From contig NC_087079.1 in NCBI RefSeq assembly GCF_026151205.1, positions 3,111,730 to 3,175,729 of the forward strand: 64,000 nt of DNA, in the 5' to 3' direction. Source of the stretch: Bolinopsis microptera. Its lineage: Eukaryota > Ctenophora > Tentaculata > Lobata > Bolinopsidae. The position numbers and the translations under genes were made by a program. Under the pieces are notes generated by a model. It did not search any database. It saw only the letters and a program-made list of their open reading frames with translations, and was not told the DNA's origin. Of this stretch, positions 36,301 to 46,165 are shown in pieces (position 1 is the first letter of the stretch; each line of letters opens with the position of its first letter).

Positions 36301-36495
36301 GCACAGCAAGCCATCGTCATACTCAGTCACTTTAAGATCGCATATTGGACAAGTCTCGGTAAGTGTCCTCAAGTCCTTGATTGCTTGAGAGACAGTTTTA
36401 TTTGTTTCTTCTGGGTCTGTACATTGATCTGGATTAGTAAGCTTACTAGAATCGGTATTTTTGTTCTCAACTGATTTAGATCTGGTTTTCATCAT
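33304..36495 (-). CDS. Non-LTR retrotransposon ORF: PHD finger, reverse transcriptase, RLE nuclease
   Basis: One uninterrupted ORF of about 1063 codons. I start at the ATG-ATG pair at 36495/36492 because the upstream open triplets are GTG, preceded by a stop. Near residues 40-90 there is a PHD-type zinc finger (C-P-I-C, C-E-R-C, W-H-H-R-T-C, C-T-R-C). The reverse transcriptase core follows, with G-V-R-P-V-G-I-G-E, I-I-L-V-D-A-E-N-A-F-N, G-T-T-Q-G-D-P and the catalytic Y-A-D-D at 34816-34827. The C terminus has a C-x-C-G...H-A-L-I-C-K-L-G-G zinc motif, then a restriction-like endonuclease with R-L-D-I, F-F-D-V-R-V and V-L-E-V-E-K-G. Single-ORF, RLE-bearing elements cut chromosomal DNA and prime reverse transcription there. 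All catalytic residues I can recognise are present. Exact clade (R2/NeSL/CRE-like or another) is not settled. Confidence 0.85.
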   Translation of the reverse strand: MMKTRSKSVENKNTDSSKLTNPDQCTDPEETNKTVSQAIKDLRTLTETCPICDLKVTEYDDGLLCERCYSWHHRTCLKISKTEYKKLSESDDEYLCTRCLKTTSKDADTVVEEAKECCFPDHENVSDPSRLKLGPWNSWEVLTKCEEIYGVIVKWKRNIFLLPSGAAGKAFIEEMTKVANNFTSGSAMESVTITLLMIMPSLLLQKPSKRSKAKEHTEVLKRRLVLWQAGKLEELLREGQEIQRRLGKGKHKHGHVERVFTRLMMKGKVSAAMRWIGENATRILEPTPDVIKVLKEKHPKASPASKGSCLSGPARRVEPVIFNSIDGELIRQAAKRVQGAAGPSGMDADAWKRLLCSKQFGKKCEDLCNAIAGIARKLCVRNLDPTLLTSLTACRLVPLDKKPGVRPVGIGEVLRRIIGKTVMTLLQKDLVGATAPIQVCAGLQGGVEAAVHAARDCFEDPETEAIILVDAENAFNLLNREAALNNMNIVCPEVATYITMNTYRMPARLFIAGGDEHLFSEEGTTQGDPPAMGFYACGTIPLIDAGNIERKVTQIWYADDSAAGGKLEEIRKWWDNLFIKGPLFGYNPKSSKTWVIVKPEHEEKARTLFPDVNVTSIGRRYLGSFIGTDQGKEAFIEEKVQEWCRDLKQLSDIASREPQIAYSAYMYGLSKRWNYVCRTTPGVADRLTPLEQVTRDEFIPAIINRLFSCTDEIRNIMALPPRYGGLGIPVMMEMADREYNFSCRATKPLKEAILEQIDNYTEDWRHSKGVKTEITTERNLFYRQKQAEIRQELESTPLAKLMFQLAAEKGASAWLTALPLKEYGYLMNKQQFSDAIALRYNLNLKDCPKTCTCGQKYSANHALICKLGGYVSLRHNSLRDTFAELMRTVKCKGVQTEPVLLPVDGLELPRGTVLGDQARLDISARSIWNASERAFFDVRVFHAPAPSNACKPIPAMYLSHENEKKRCYNARVLEVEKGSFTPLVFSTSGGMGGEAERLVKKLASKMEYHTGQRYSDAVGYIRKRLRFEILRTTVISLRGDRGARKNIVDINSLDLNLEPQGQG

Positions 36496-37250
36496 TTCCA
36501 ACCCAAAAACGGGGACCACCACTGTTTTCCGAGTCGATTACCAGCAGGAGCTGTAGCTTACCGCTGACAGTCCCTACTGGATGCGGGTCTCCTTAACAGT
36601 AGTGGATCCGAATTTGGGATCTGATGGAGTAATCTCGACACCAGAGGGTTTTACAGAATATTTCGTCAAATTCCATCACTCGATTTAAATGAATGTATAT
36701 TATATGAATGTATATTATATGAATGAATATTATATAAATGAATGTATATTATATTTGTGTTATATAGTAGGGAAAAATAGATTTTCCGAGATTTCAGATA
36801 TGGGTCAAATTAGATGCCCTGAAAATTTTGTAAACTTTCAAAGAATTCCATCATAAAATAAGAGCATTTGAGTTAAGAATATATCAGTGCACAAATGATC
36901 TTTGTGAAATTTGGTGTTGTAGGGTTTCAATCCTCGTTTGGACAACTAAGCCACGCAGTTTTAACACATAGTTAATTGTAAACGGTACAAAACACATCAA
37001 GTGCATCCCACTACAGGTAATTTATATGATTTGGTCGTCCAGGACACTTTGCGATTTGAACTATTGACTGCTATGATACTGCGCGGCTGAGATTGTACAC
37101 GTGTGGACGTGTGGTGTCCTGTATCCATGTTATAAGTATTTGTTTTTGTTTGCTGTCGCCTGTGACACATTACATACATGAGGCCCTGTAAAGTAAAGTA
37201 ATGTAAAGTAGTGTAACTGTAATGTACGTTGGAATAATTTAATTAATTAA
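36496..37250. other. Upstream flank of the RLE retrotransposon
   Basis: About 36496-36620 is probably the retrotransposon 5' UTR. A short ATGAATGTATATTATAT repeat follows (36690-36760), then AT-rich sequence without evident genes. Confidence 0.4.
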
Positions 37251-37254
37251 TTAA

Positions 37255-38761
37255 GGCCAGAGGGGGGGGTAAATGGCACTTTTGTAGTTTTTGCATATTT
37301 GATAATAGCTACTGGAGACGAACAAAAAGAAAAAAACCGGATCAAAATCTGACATTGCGCTTCTGAGATATCGCGCGCTCAATTTTGAGGTTTACCTGTA
37401 ATTACATGATAAACTGGAACTTTAAACGGCTGTAACTTTTTTGACCTTTCGATTCCTTAGTTGAGAAACCCGGCCAATCCCTGATCTTGAGATTTGGTAC
37501 AGTGGTTCCTTGGACAATTATCCTCACATCTGGTGCAGCGATTTTTTTTATTTGACTCTGTTCTCAAATTATGAGGTTAACCATGTCAAAAATTCGGAAA
37601 ATTTAATTGGTTAACCTCATAATTCGAGAAACGAGTCAAATAAAAAAAATCGCTGCACCAGATATCTAGATAGTTGTCCAAGGAACCACTGTACCAAATC
37701 TCAATATCAGGGAGTGGCCGGTTTTCTCAACTAAGGAATCGAAAGGTCAAAAAATGTGTTTTGAGATAGATGCAATTTAGTGTTTTCAAAATTTTGAATA
37801 TTCACTGGAATGTATCACAGTTCGTTAGTTAGGACTTTTTATACACTTAATAACGTTTGCTTGATCAGACCTGGCCGTCTCCTAAATGATTTTAGCCACT
37901 TTCAGTAGTTAATGTCCTTGTATTGTAAAAAATGAGGTTAACCAAGACTTCCTGTAAACACTAACTGCTTAGAATTTGGTTGTTAACCTCGCTTTAGACC
38001 ATATAACACTGGGATTGGTTTATCAATATGTTACTATATATGTAGTAAAACATTTGTACAGTATAACGATTAAGTTTTTGAGGTTAACATGTAATTGACT
38101 GGTCAGATATTCAAAAAATGAGAGGTTAACCTCATTTTTTAGCCATTTACGGGTAAAATCTTCTACTAAAATATGGTCAGTTCAAATCACCTTTGTCACG
38201 TGATTATAGTTGTAGGCATTGTGATACCAATAGATACCTCACTTCGATATTGTGGTACATTACATAAGTAAGAATCGTATGTATATTCCCTACGGTACCA
38301 AAATGTGATGGTTAACCTCATTTTTTTCATTTTCTCAAGATAAAAGAAAGTCAATCAACACGTCATCTATTTAGAAATTTGTATACCGTAAACTTACGAT
38401 GAAAATAATAACTCTATCATTTGATCTATTCTCGATATATCTAAAAGAAGAGGTTAACCTCATTTAATCACGTTTGGATATTACTTTTTCTGATAATTAT
38501 GAACCTAAAATTTAGAGTTTACATTTGCTGACCGAAATAACAAAAAATTATGGCGTGTAATAAAATATGAACCTCAATTTTATTAACCTCAATGTTGTAT
38601 AGTCAATTTTGTGAAAATCGGTTAACCTCAATTATAAAATAAAGTTAATCAGCTACAAATATGTGAATAGCAGCAATGTTTTTGTCATCAAAAATTAAAT
38701 CGATTTAGAAAATAATATTTTGGTAGAATTTTTTGACCCCTTACCCCCCCCCCCTCTGGCC
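37255..38761. mobile_element. Non-autonomous 1.5-kb DNA transposon flanked by TTAA
   Basis: Both ends carry the inverted repeat GGCCAGAGGGGGGGG (the right end as its complement, with a longer G/C run), followed by TAA. The sequence TTAA flanks each side (37251-37254 and 38762-38765), consistent with a TTAA target duplication as in piggyBac-type elements. No transposase frame is present. Inside, an inverted repeat with arms of about 148 bp (37436-37584 and 37605-37755) surrounds a roughly 20-bp loop, and the palindrome GGTTAACC and variants recur about ten times. Confidence 0.8.
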
Positions 38762-38765
38762 TTAA

Positions 38766-39170
38766 CTCTCTGCTATGGTAATGGTATTGTATGTAGTCTT
38801 CAGTGTATAAAGCCACGTGATAATGTAAAAATTGAGGATGCCAATTTAACATATTACGGTCGATACACATTTTTAAAAATATATTCAATACAATGAATTG
38901 TACAATATATACATTTATATAAATCGATTAGAATACTTTTGAAAAAGAGTAACAAGCTCAAAATCGCTACTGTCTAATTTCTCCGTAAAAAAGCACAGTA
39001 GCATGAATAGCGTTTGTCAATGTGCATCAAAAATGATTTTAAACGATTCCCTGTTCAATTTTGGTTCCACCGCAACTTAATTAATATTGCAATCAAGCAT
39101 GGGTTATAAACATATTTCATACGTATCAAATTCAATGTGTTTTTTGTGGATAAATATAACTTTTGATTAC
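38766..39170. other. AT-rich stretch, nothing recognised
   Basis: Ordinary AT-rich sequence with no exon-like or repeat structure that I can support. Confidence 0.4.
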
Positions 39171-39189
39171 CTGGGCTATACATTGATTA

Positions 39190-39450
39190 CCTGGGGATTG
39201 GAGGACTTCGCCGCTTCGACGCGCCGCGCGAACTAACATTCTTGCTTCGATCGTCGTCAATACTTGCTCTGCTTCGCAGAGCAACGATCTCGACGGATTG
39301 ACATGTCGTCAATCAACCTGGTATGGGGAATATATGGGTTGACCATTGTTAATGATCTGGCCCGGCGCGCGCTACTTCGTAGCTCGTGCCATCGGGCCAA
39401 CATAACATTTCGAGAAGAAAGCGGCGCGCGCTACTTCGAAGAAATTTAGA
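39190..39450. other. GC-rich, CpG-dense hairpin cluster
   Basis: A 260-bp CpG-rich island in AT-rich surroundings. It contains a perfect 9-bp stem with a 3-nt loop (TTGCTCTGC TTC GCAGAGCAA at about 39267-39287), and GGCGCGCGCTACTTCG occurs twice, with self-complementary GCTACTTCGTAGC. Probably a structured interspersed repeat or a SINE-like sequence; no protein is recognised. Confidence 0.5.
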
Positions 39451-40940
39451 CGAGTAACATCCGTCAAATATATGGGGTATGGGGACACCGGCCATTATGT
39501 CCAATAATCAGATTAACAATCTCACTCCAGACACTCAGCGCGCAGCTTTTGTAACTTATGTGTCACTTCTTTTTAGTTTGTAGTTCGAGCGTGCTAAATC
39601 ACTCTACAGTCGATCTTCGAGATTGTTCTAAAAGGGTCCCCGACAGTTGAAACCAACTTCAATCGATGTATTTTTGGACGCTGATTCCGAATCACCCCCC
39701 ATGACATAGGGTTAAAATGCTCCCCTGACGATATATTGGCGAAAAACTGTCTTGATCACGTGATATGACCGTATAAGGAAGTTAGTCTAATTTCTCGATA
39801 GGGTTAGGGTTTCAGCATATGCTTTTGTTAAGGATTGGGTTAGGGTTAGGGTTGGGATCAGATATGATTATAGGGTTAAATTTTCGAATAGTCGTTCAGG
39901 ACCAGCTAGAGAAGGGATTGAAAAAGTCACGTGACAGTCGAGTGTAGAGTGATTAATCATCATCCTTTGTAGTTAGCCTGCATTTGTTTTTTATTCTGCG
40001 ATTGATTGTATTAATCAGTAAACGGTCACACTTTACTTTACTTTTATTATTATATGAATGCAATAAAATTTATAATTTACTTCACTCAAATATAATGAAG
40101 ATTCTGCGAAATGATAAGGTTGGCTGAGCGCCGCCCAGTAACGCTTTGCATTGAAAACTCTCTCGATTATTTTTATTTGTGTTCTGTTTATATACTTAAG
40201 GCTTTTGTTTAATTGATGACATTTATATATAAACCCACTTTAAATTTGTACCATTTTGTGATACATGATGTAATTAAAATTAAAATTTTATTTAGTTTTA
40301 AAACAAACAGCGGTGGAAAATGTATTCAGTGCGCGGCTCGGCCCAGTCACGTAACATAATTCAGACAAAAATTCGGCCTAAAATAAATCTTTTCGGAATA
40401 ACTCAAAATCTTTGTATATTTTTTAAATATTTTAGAAAATATGTTCGTGAACAATTTGATTATTAGCCTGGGTTTCCAAAAAAATAAGACTTTTTCTAAT
40501 CTTATTGATATCATAAAATATGATAATATTCAAATAAGTCACCACGAGAATAAAGTGACTTGCCCGAGGATCTACAAACTCCCTGTTACCAACGGATCAA
40601 GAAAACAACAATTTTTATGAAAACAGCAACTTTATTTAGTATCAATTAAAGCAGACAAAAATATATTCATATATATAACTAGCACAAACTTTAGGCCAGA
40701 TATCTTAGGGGACTTGGAGTAGCAAGAGAGTGACTAGAAGGTAGATATATACTTTTTACAAAAATATGTCGAAGGAACAGAGAGTGACCGTAAAGTTTAC
40801 GCACCCACCTGACCCTTGCTTCCTGAATTCTTGGTTAGATAGACATTTATGCAAACATGGTCGTTTATACTCCAAGTCCCTTCGTTAAAAGAAGTAGTAT
40901 TATTTATGTTTGGAGCTAGCTTCATTCAATAATAACGATA
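39451..40940. other. Gene-poor stretch with short TTAGGG-like run
   Basis: At 39793-39863 there are short runs of GGGTTA, including three in a row, resembling the TTAGGG telomere motif. The rest is AT-rich with no supported gene. Confidence 0.4.
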
Positions 40941-41580
40941 TCAAGGTATTTGGTTGGGGAGGTGGTCGTGATGTACTGTACTACTTACGAAGTACTGTAC
41001 ACGATGTTTTCAACCCACGAGTCAGAGAGCAAGCTCTGATGACGGCTCCCAGATGACGTATGCACATGTGGGTGAATCGGTCCGATCAAGTAGTTGGTTG
41101 GGCTGTGATTGTATCGACCATGAGTACCAAGCATGAGCAAGCAGATATTTGAATTGAGTAGATTTCCACTGGTAAGCAATTCGGAAAATCATGGGCCGGC
41201 ATAGTGCTGGGGCGGGTATTATCCGCCAACCTCCGAGTTACATGCCTGGTGCTCTACCGATTGAGCTACCAGCCCTATTCAGCTCAGGAATTTCTTGCAA
41301 GCCTATCAAGCTATCAGTAAGCAATCGTGTTGTTATCTCATATCTGCTGCCATTAGTACACTGCATTGTATGCAGCTGGGATAGTCACTGCCATAATTGT
41401 GAGTGTACACACTGTGTGTAATGTTTTTAATTTAAGGTATTTTGTTGGGGAGGCGGATTATCGTTGTGAAGTACTGTAATGTACTACTCACGAAGTACTG
41501 TACACGATGTTTTCAACCCACGAGTCTGAGAGCAAGCTCAACTGACGGCTCACAGATGACGTTTATGCACATATTGTAGG
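40940..41580. repeat. Two direct repeats (about 140 bp) flanking a tRNA-like sequence
   Basis: The block at about 40943-41075 (GGTATTTGGTTGGGGAGG through TGCACATGTGGGTGA) returns at about 41435-41580 with moderate divergence. Shared internal words include ACGAAGTACTGTACACGATG and TTTTCAACCCACGAGTC. The tRNA-like sequence lies between them. Confidence 0.75.
41204..41275 (-). pseudogene. tRNA-like sequence, probably pseudogene or SINE head
   Basis: The minus strand reads GGGCTGG, then TAGCTCAATCGGTAGAGC, a good A box and D arm, then a weak anticodon stem with loop CATGTAA, and a T arm GGCGG-ATAATAC-CCGCC that pairs but lacks the TTCGA B-box core. The acceptor stem has one mismatch (CCAGCAC). 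U33 is absent. A working tRNA is unlikely; an eroded tRNA or tRNA-derived SINE fits better. Confidence 0.5.
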
Positions 41581-43760
41581 TGAAAAATATCAATATATAA
41601 TCAATATCAATATCAATATCAGACTAAACTATCGAATAAATAAATTATCAAATATTAATTATTAATTCGTTCTGATGAAAATGTATAAATCAAGATGTTT
41701 AATAATCAAAACATTACAAGTGGTTAAAAACGCCCAAAATCGATCTGAGAGTTTTTTACCTGGGGACCTCAGGCTATTATGTTCATTAACATCGGCAGAA
41801 TGACAGGCTGAGCGCGGCCCAGTAAAGAGTTTTTCAGTCTATAGTACAATCATGATAGTAAGAGAAATAATAAGAACAAAACAACAGCACTAATCAAATA
41901 TGGTCATATGTATAGCTAGTAGGCTGTATACTTTTCACTCACAAAAATTGCATGGATTGCATCACAAATTAAGTAAAGTAAAATAAAGTAAGCCTGAGTC
42001 GAAATTTAAAATTTAGAGACTCTAATCAATTCAGGAGCTGCATAATAATAATTCAATCCACCGTATTACAACAGTATAAGGAGTTCGTAGGTTCAGCGAT
42101 CTGTTCATCATTCAGTACCTCTCTAAGTGACAGACTGAGAGGTGCACAGAAACCCCTGTTCATCATTCAGTACCTCTCTAAGTGACAGACTGAGAGGTGC
42201 ACAGAAACCCCTGATAGTGTTTTCAATCAGCAAATTCATTACACCTGCAATATATCGCTCATATAACAACACGATGCATGTTTTCAATTAAATGAGGGGG
42301 ATAATCTAAGGCCAACATCATGATATTCACGAGTACAAGCTGATATCATAAATCATTAAAATGGACAGGTATTAGACAATTTGTAAAAGTAGGCCTTTAA
42401 GATGACCACAAGTCTGCTGTCAAAGCAGCTGGCCTATTAAATTTAACCCTCAATAACGTAATTACCACTTTTATATCCTTGTATCGTATCATTCCATATT
42501 AAAATCAGTAAATTCTATTAAGTCAGAGGACAATAAGTTACACAATCAAACAAATGTATAGAGGTTTATACTCTATGCAGCACGTTACATGCCTGATGAC
42601 ATAGCTTTGATACTTCATGGTACTGACCATCTCAGCAGTAAAAAGTCAGTAAACAAGTCTCCAGTGAGACACTGCTTTTAGAACATCCATGCAGGCTCCA
42701 GTTTGAAACTAAGATATAAGTTTGAAACTAAGATATAAAACTAAGATACAGTGCATACCCCTAGAAACCTGCATCTATCGTATTGCAGTTTCATAGACCA
42801 ATTTGCTACTGAATACCCGCTACTTGCACTATCATAAAATATTTACACAATTTATAATAATATGATAAATTAGTATGTTAGTTGCATAATAGTGTTGAAA
42901 CACCGTTACATTCTCTAAATTTTGCGATTTATATTGTACTGCCTGTATTTACTGTACCGGTTACACACTTTTCTTGGTCCGGTCTACAGTACACAATATA
43001 ATAATCATAGTATTAGCAAATATTTAGAGTTATGTGGTAGTCTGTTAATAAATCTTGTGTTGTCAACAAATTTACAATAATTATATATAAGACGAGACGT
43101 AAGATTTGTATGGGCTATTTAACAAGACGAGATGTAAGATTTGTATGGGTTATGACAAGACGAGATGTAAGATTTGTATGGGTTATGATAAGACGAGACG
43201 TAAGATTTTATGGGCTATGACAAGAATTTTATGTCGGCCGATATCGAATTTCAAGCGCACAGAAGTTTGTAGAATAATACACAAGCTGCATAGTCATCAT
43301 ACGGGAAATTGTATCATACAATGTACTCGTTTAGATAATTAGATAATATGAAGTGCTCGAGTAGAAACAATAAAAGTGGCAAAGTTTTACTGAGTTATGT
43401 ACCATTAAATTCCTTTGTATGGTGCACAGAGACTGTGGTTAGAGATATTTTATATCTTCATACCCTCCCAAACAATCTCTAACAGACGTGTCATGAAAAC
43501 TACTTGCACCCATGTATTCTTTCTTTGTGGCGCCTAATATTTGATTACATCTGATTATTGTCAATTATCAATAAATTTCCATATCATTAGTAATAAAAAC
43601 ACGATACAAGCTACATGGTTGTTAACCGGTAACCATAGCAACAGAGTCTAAACATCACAGGACCCCCTGCACGGCTGTCAACTAGAGAATATATAACAAC
43701 ACGTGACCGGTGACTTATCACGTGACTTATTATACACTTTAATTAGCTAAACATACCACC
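41581..43760. other. Gene-poor stretch with small tandem repeats
   Basis: Holds a tandem duplication of about 56 bp at about 42103-42213 (TTCATCATTCAGTACCTCTC) and four copies of a roughly 33-bp unit at 43090-43215 (AAGACGAGATGTAAGATTTG). I see no supported gene. Confidence 0.55.
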
Positions 43761-44285
43761 TGCTTGTGTTTGTTATACTGGGAGCTGCAGAGAGTTCAAC
43801 ATTGAAGTATTGAAACACTTTCTGGGGCTCCAGGGAGATTTACGTGGATTTAAAGTTGTAGCAACATTATTATTGGATTATTATAACGTTTTGGATCTCT
43901 TAGCCGATGATAGAGATCATGTAGACCCAGTTGTTTCAGTGATGATTTGTGCAATGGGAATCTTGTGGTACATTGACACCCATTTATATCTTCCCTAGTT
44001 TAAATGTCAATTTAGTACTATTTGAATGATGAATATTCTGAATATGTTGACGTCACGTGTACATACATGTCTACAAAAGTCGTCAATAAAGATAGCTTCA
44101 TGCTTTTTTTATTTAGCACGATTTCTTATATTGTTCTTCAATTTTATGATATATCATTTCACCTTTGTTATTACAATTTTCATAGATTCCTGAACTTGTG
44201 ATCAATTAATAATAATGTTGGCAGTTGTCCCAATTATGCTGAAATGAAATTACCGGAATACAATTGTTATCATTATTTAGGATCG

Positions 44286-44597
44286 ATGGACGTTATTAAG
44301 ACTGTTGCTTCTGTTCGAAGAGCTGTAAGTTTCGATTGCAGGGAGGGGTTTTAGCCACACTTTGTAGCTTTAACTATACCCATCTATTCAACTCGAATTG
44401 AAATATTTTGGGATCAATCAGATATTTCGCTAGAAACACATTTTAAATAAATCATATTATTATCTATATTATGTTATTAAACTACATGTACACCTAACTG
44501 TAACCTTTTTCAGAGCCAGAGCTGTATGCCTCGAAAATCTGAGAACTTCATCAAACCTGTTATCCCGAGAAAAATTAATTCGACCAAAGTAACCGAA
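44286..44597 (+). CDS. Candidate two-exon 5' end of an unrecognised small gene
   Basis: The ATG at 44286 opens 13 codons ending at a GTAAGT donor (exon 44286-44324). A TTTTTCAG acceptor starts a 28-codon exon (44514-44597) ending at another GTAAGT. Both junctions are phase 0. The second exon is basic and serine-rich (C-M-P-R-K-S-E-N-F-I-K-P-V-I-P-R-K). I do not recognise it and cannot find the following exon; the 8-bp array begins 270 bp downstream. The support is splice-signal quality and frame only. Confidence 0.35.
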
Positions 44598-44868
44598 GTA
44601 AGTCCACGAATTGATAACATTTTAACAATCTTATCTGGAGTTTGCAAGAAATGAAATTCAGAGGTATGTACTATCTTTTTATTATGATTTACAAACGGAC
44701 ACAATAATATTATAATATCACTATCCGCTGTTAGGGGAGTAGGGGGTGCAACGTATTCTTACCAGTAGGTAACAGTGTCATCTTGTAAATAAAGTAAACT
44801 GTCGCTCTTATTGAAATCCGGGAAATCCCTGTACTCGTCTACAAAAGTTACTTTACATGAGTGACTTA

Positions 44869-45820
44869 CCCCTCTACCCCTCTACCCCTCTACCCCTCTA
44901 CCCCTCTACCCCTCTACCCCTCTACCCCTCTACCCCTCTACCCCTCTACCCCTCTACCCCTCTACCCCTCTACCCCTCTACCCCTCTACCCCTCTACCCC
45001 TCTACCCCTCTACCCCTCTACCCCTCTACCCCTCTACCCTCTACCCCTCTACCCCTCTACCCTCTCTACCCCTCTACCCCTCTACCCCTCTACCCCTCTA
45101 CCCCTCTACCTCTCTACCCCTCTACCCTTCTAACCCTCTACCCCTTTACCCCTTTACCCCTCTACCCCTCTACCCCTCTACCCCTCTACCCCTCTACCCC
45201 TCTACTCCTCTACCCCTCTACCCCTCTACCCCTCTACCCTTCTAAACCTCTACCCCTCTACCCCTCTACCCTTCTAACCCTCTACCCCTCTACCCCTCTA
45301 CCAGTCTATCCCTCTACCCCTCTACCCCTCTACCCCTCTTCCCCTCTACCCCTCTACCCCTCTACCAGTCTAATAGTCTACCAGTCTACCCCTCTACCCC
45401 TCTGCCAGTCTACCCCTCTACCAGTCTACCCCTCTACTAGTCTACCAGTCTACCCCTCTACCAATCTACCCCTCTACCAGTCTACCCCTCTACCCCTCTA
45501 CCAGTCTACCCCTCTACCCCTCTACCCCTCTACCCCTCTACCCCTCTACCCCTCTACCCCTCTACCCCTCTACCCCTCTACCCCTCTACCCCTCTACCCC
45601 TCTACCAGTCTACCCCTCTACCCCTCTACCCCTCTACCCCTCTACCCCTCTACCCTTCTAAACCTCTACCCCTTTACCCCTCTACCCCTCTACCCCTCTA
45701 CCCCTCTACCCCTCTACCCCTCTACCCCTCTACCCCTCTACCCCTCTACCCCTCTACCCCTCTACCCCTCTACCCCTCTACCCTTCTAACCCTTTACCCC
45801 TCTACCCCTCTACCCCTGCC
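44869..45820. repeat. 8-bp microsatellite (CCCCTCTA)n, about 118 copies
   Basis: Plus-strand polypyrimidine array with variants CCAGTCTA (mainly 45300-45610), CCCTTCTA and CCTTTACC. The minus strand has GGGG every 8 bases, a pattern able to form G-quadruplexes. Long open frames (Y-P-S-T-P-L-P-L) exist only because the unit lacks stops. Confidence 0.95.
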
Positions 45821-45959
45821 CTCTACCCCTGGCATTGGGGGTTAATTGTTAAAACTGAGATACATTCCTCGGGTACGGGAGCAAATGTATTAGATCTTCA
45901 CAAAACAAAGAGTGTCCAATATACCTACAATATATAATATCTACTGATGCTGTTAGATG

Positions 45960-46165
45960 TGGTACATTACACACACACACACACAACAGTGCAAGTGGGC
46001 CTTTATAAGTTCATATTACTGAAGGTAATTACTTTACACTGTAATACGGTACACTACACTGTGTACTGTACACTGTACACTGTACACTGTACACTGTACA
46101 CTATATACTGTACACTGTACACTATACACTGCACACTGTACACTGTACACTGTACACTGTAGTCT
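45960..46165. repeat. CA run and GTACACT-type short repeats
   Basis: A short (CA)n at 45968-45985, then about a dozen TACACTGT-type 8-mers at 46050-46165, which are nearly self-complementary (GTAC core). Confidence 0.8.

Noticed and set aside
39790-39870. Interstitial telomere from TTAGGG-like runs
   Set aside because: Only about three units in a row with other sequence between; too short to support a telomere relic or fusion.
41204-41275. Functional tRNA gene
   Set aside because: It lacks U33 and the T-loop TTCGA core, and has acceptor-stem and anticodon-stem mismatches; recorded as tRNA-like instead.
44857-45789. 310-codon proline/serine/tyrosine-rich frame
   Set aside because: It is the 8-bp CCCCTCTA array read through; no splice context, start context or codon signal supports a gene.
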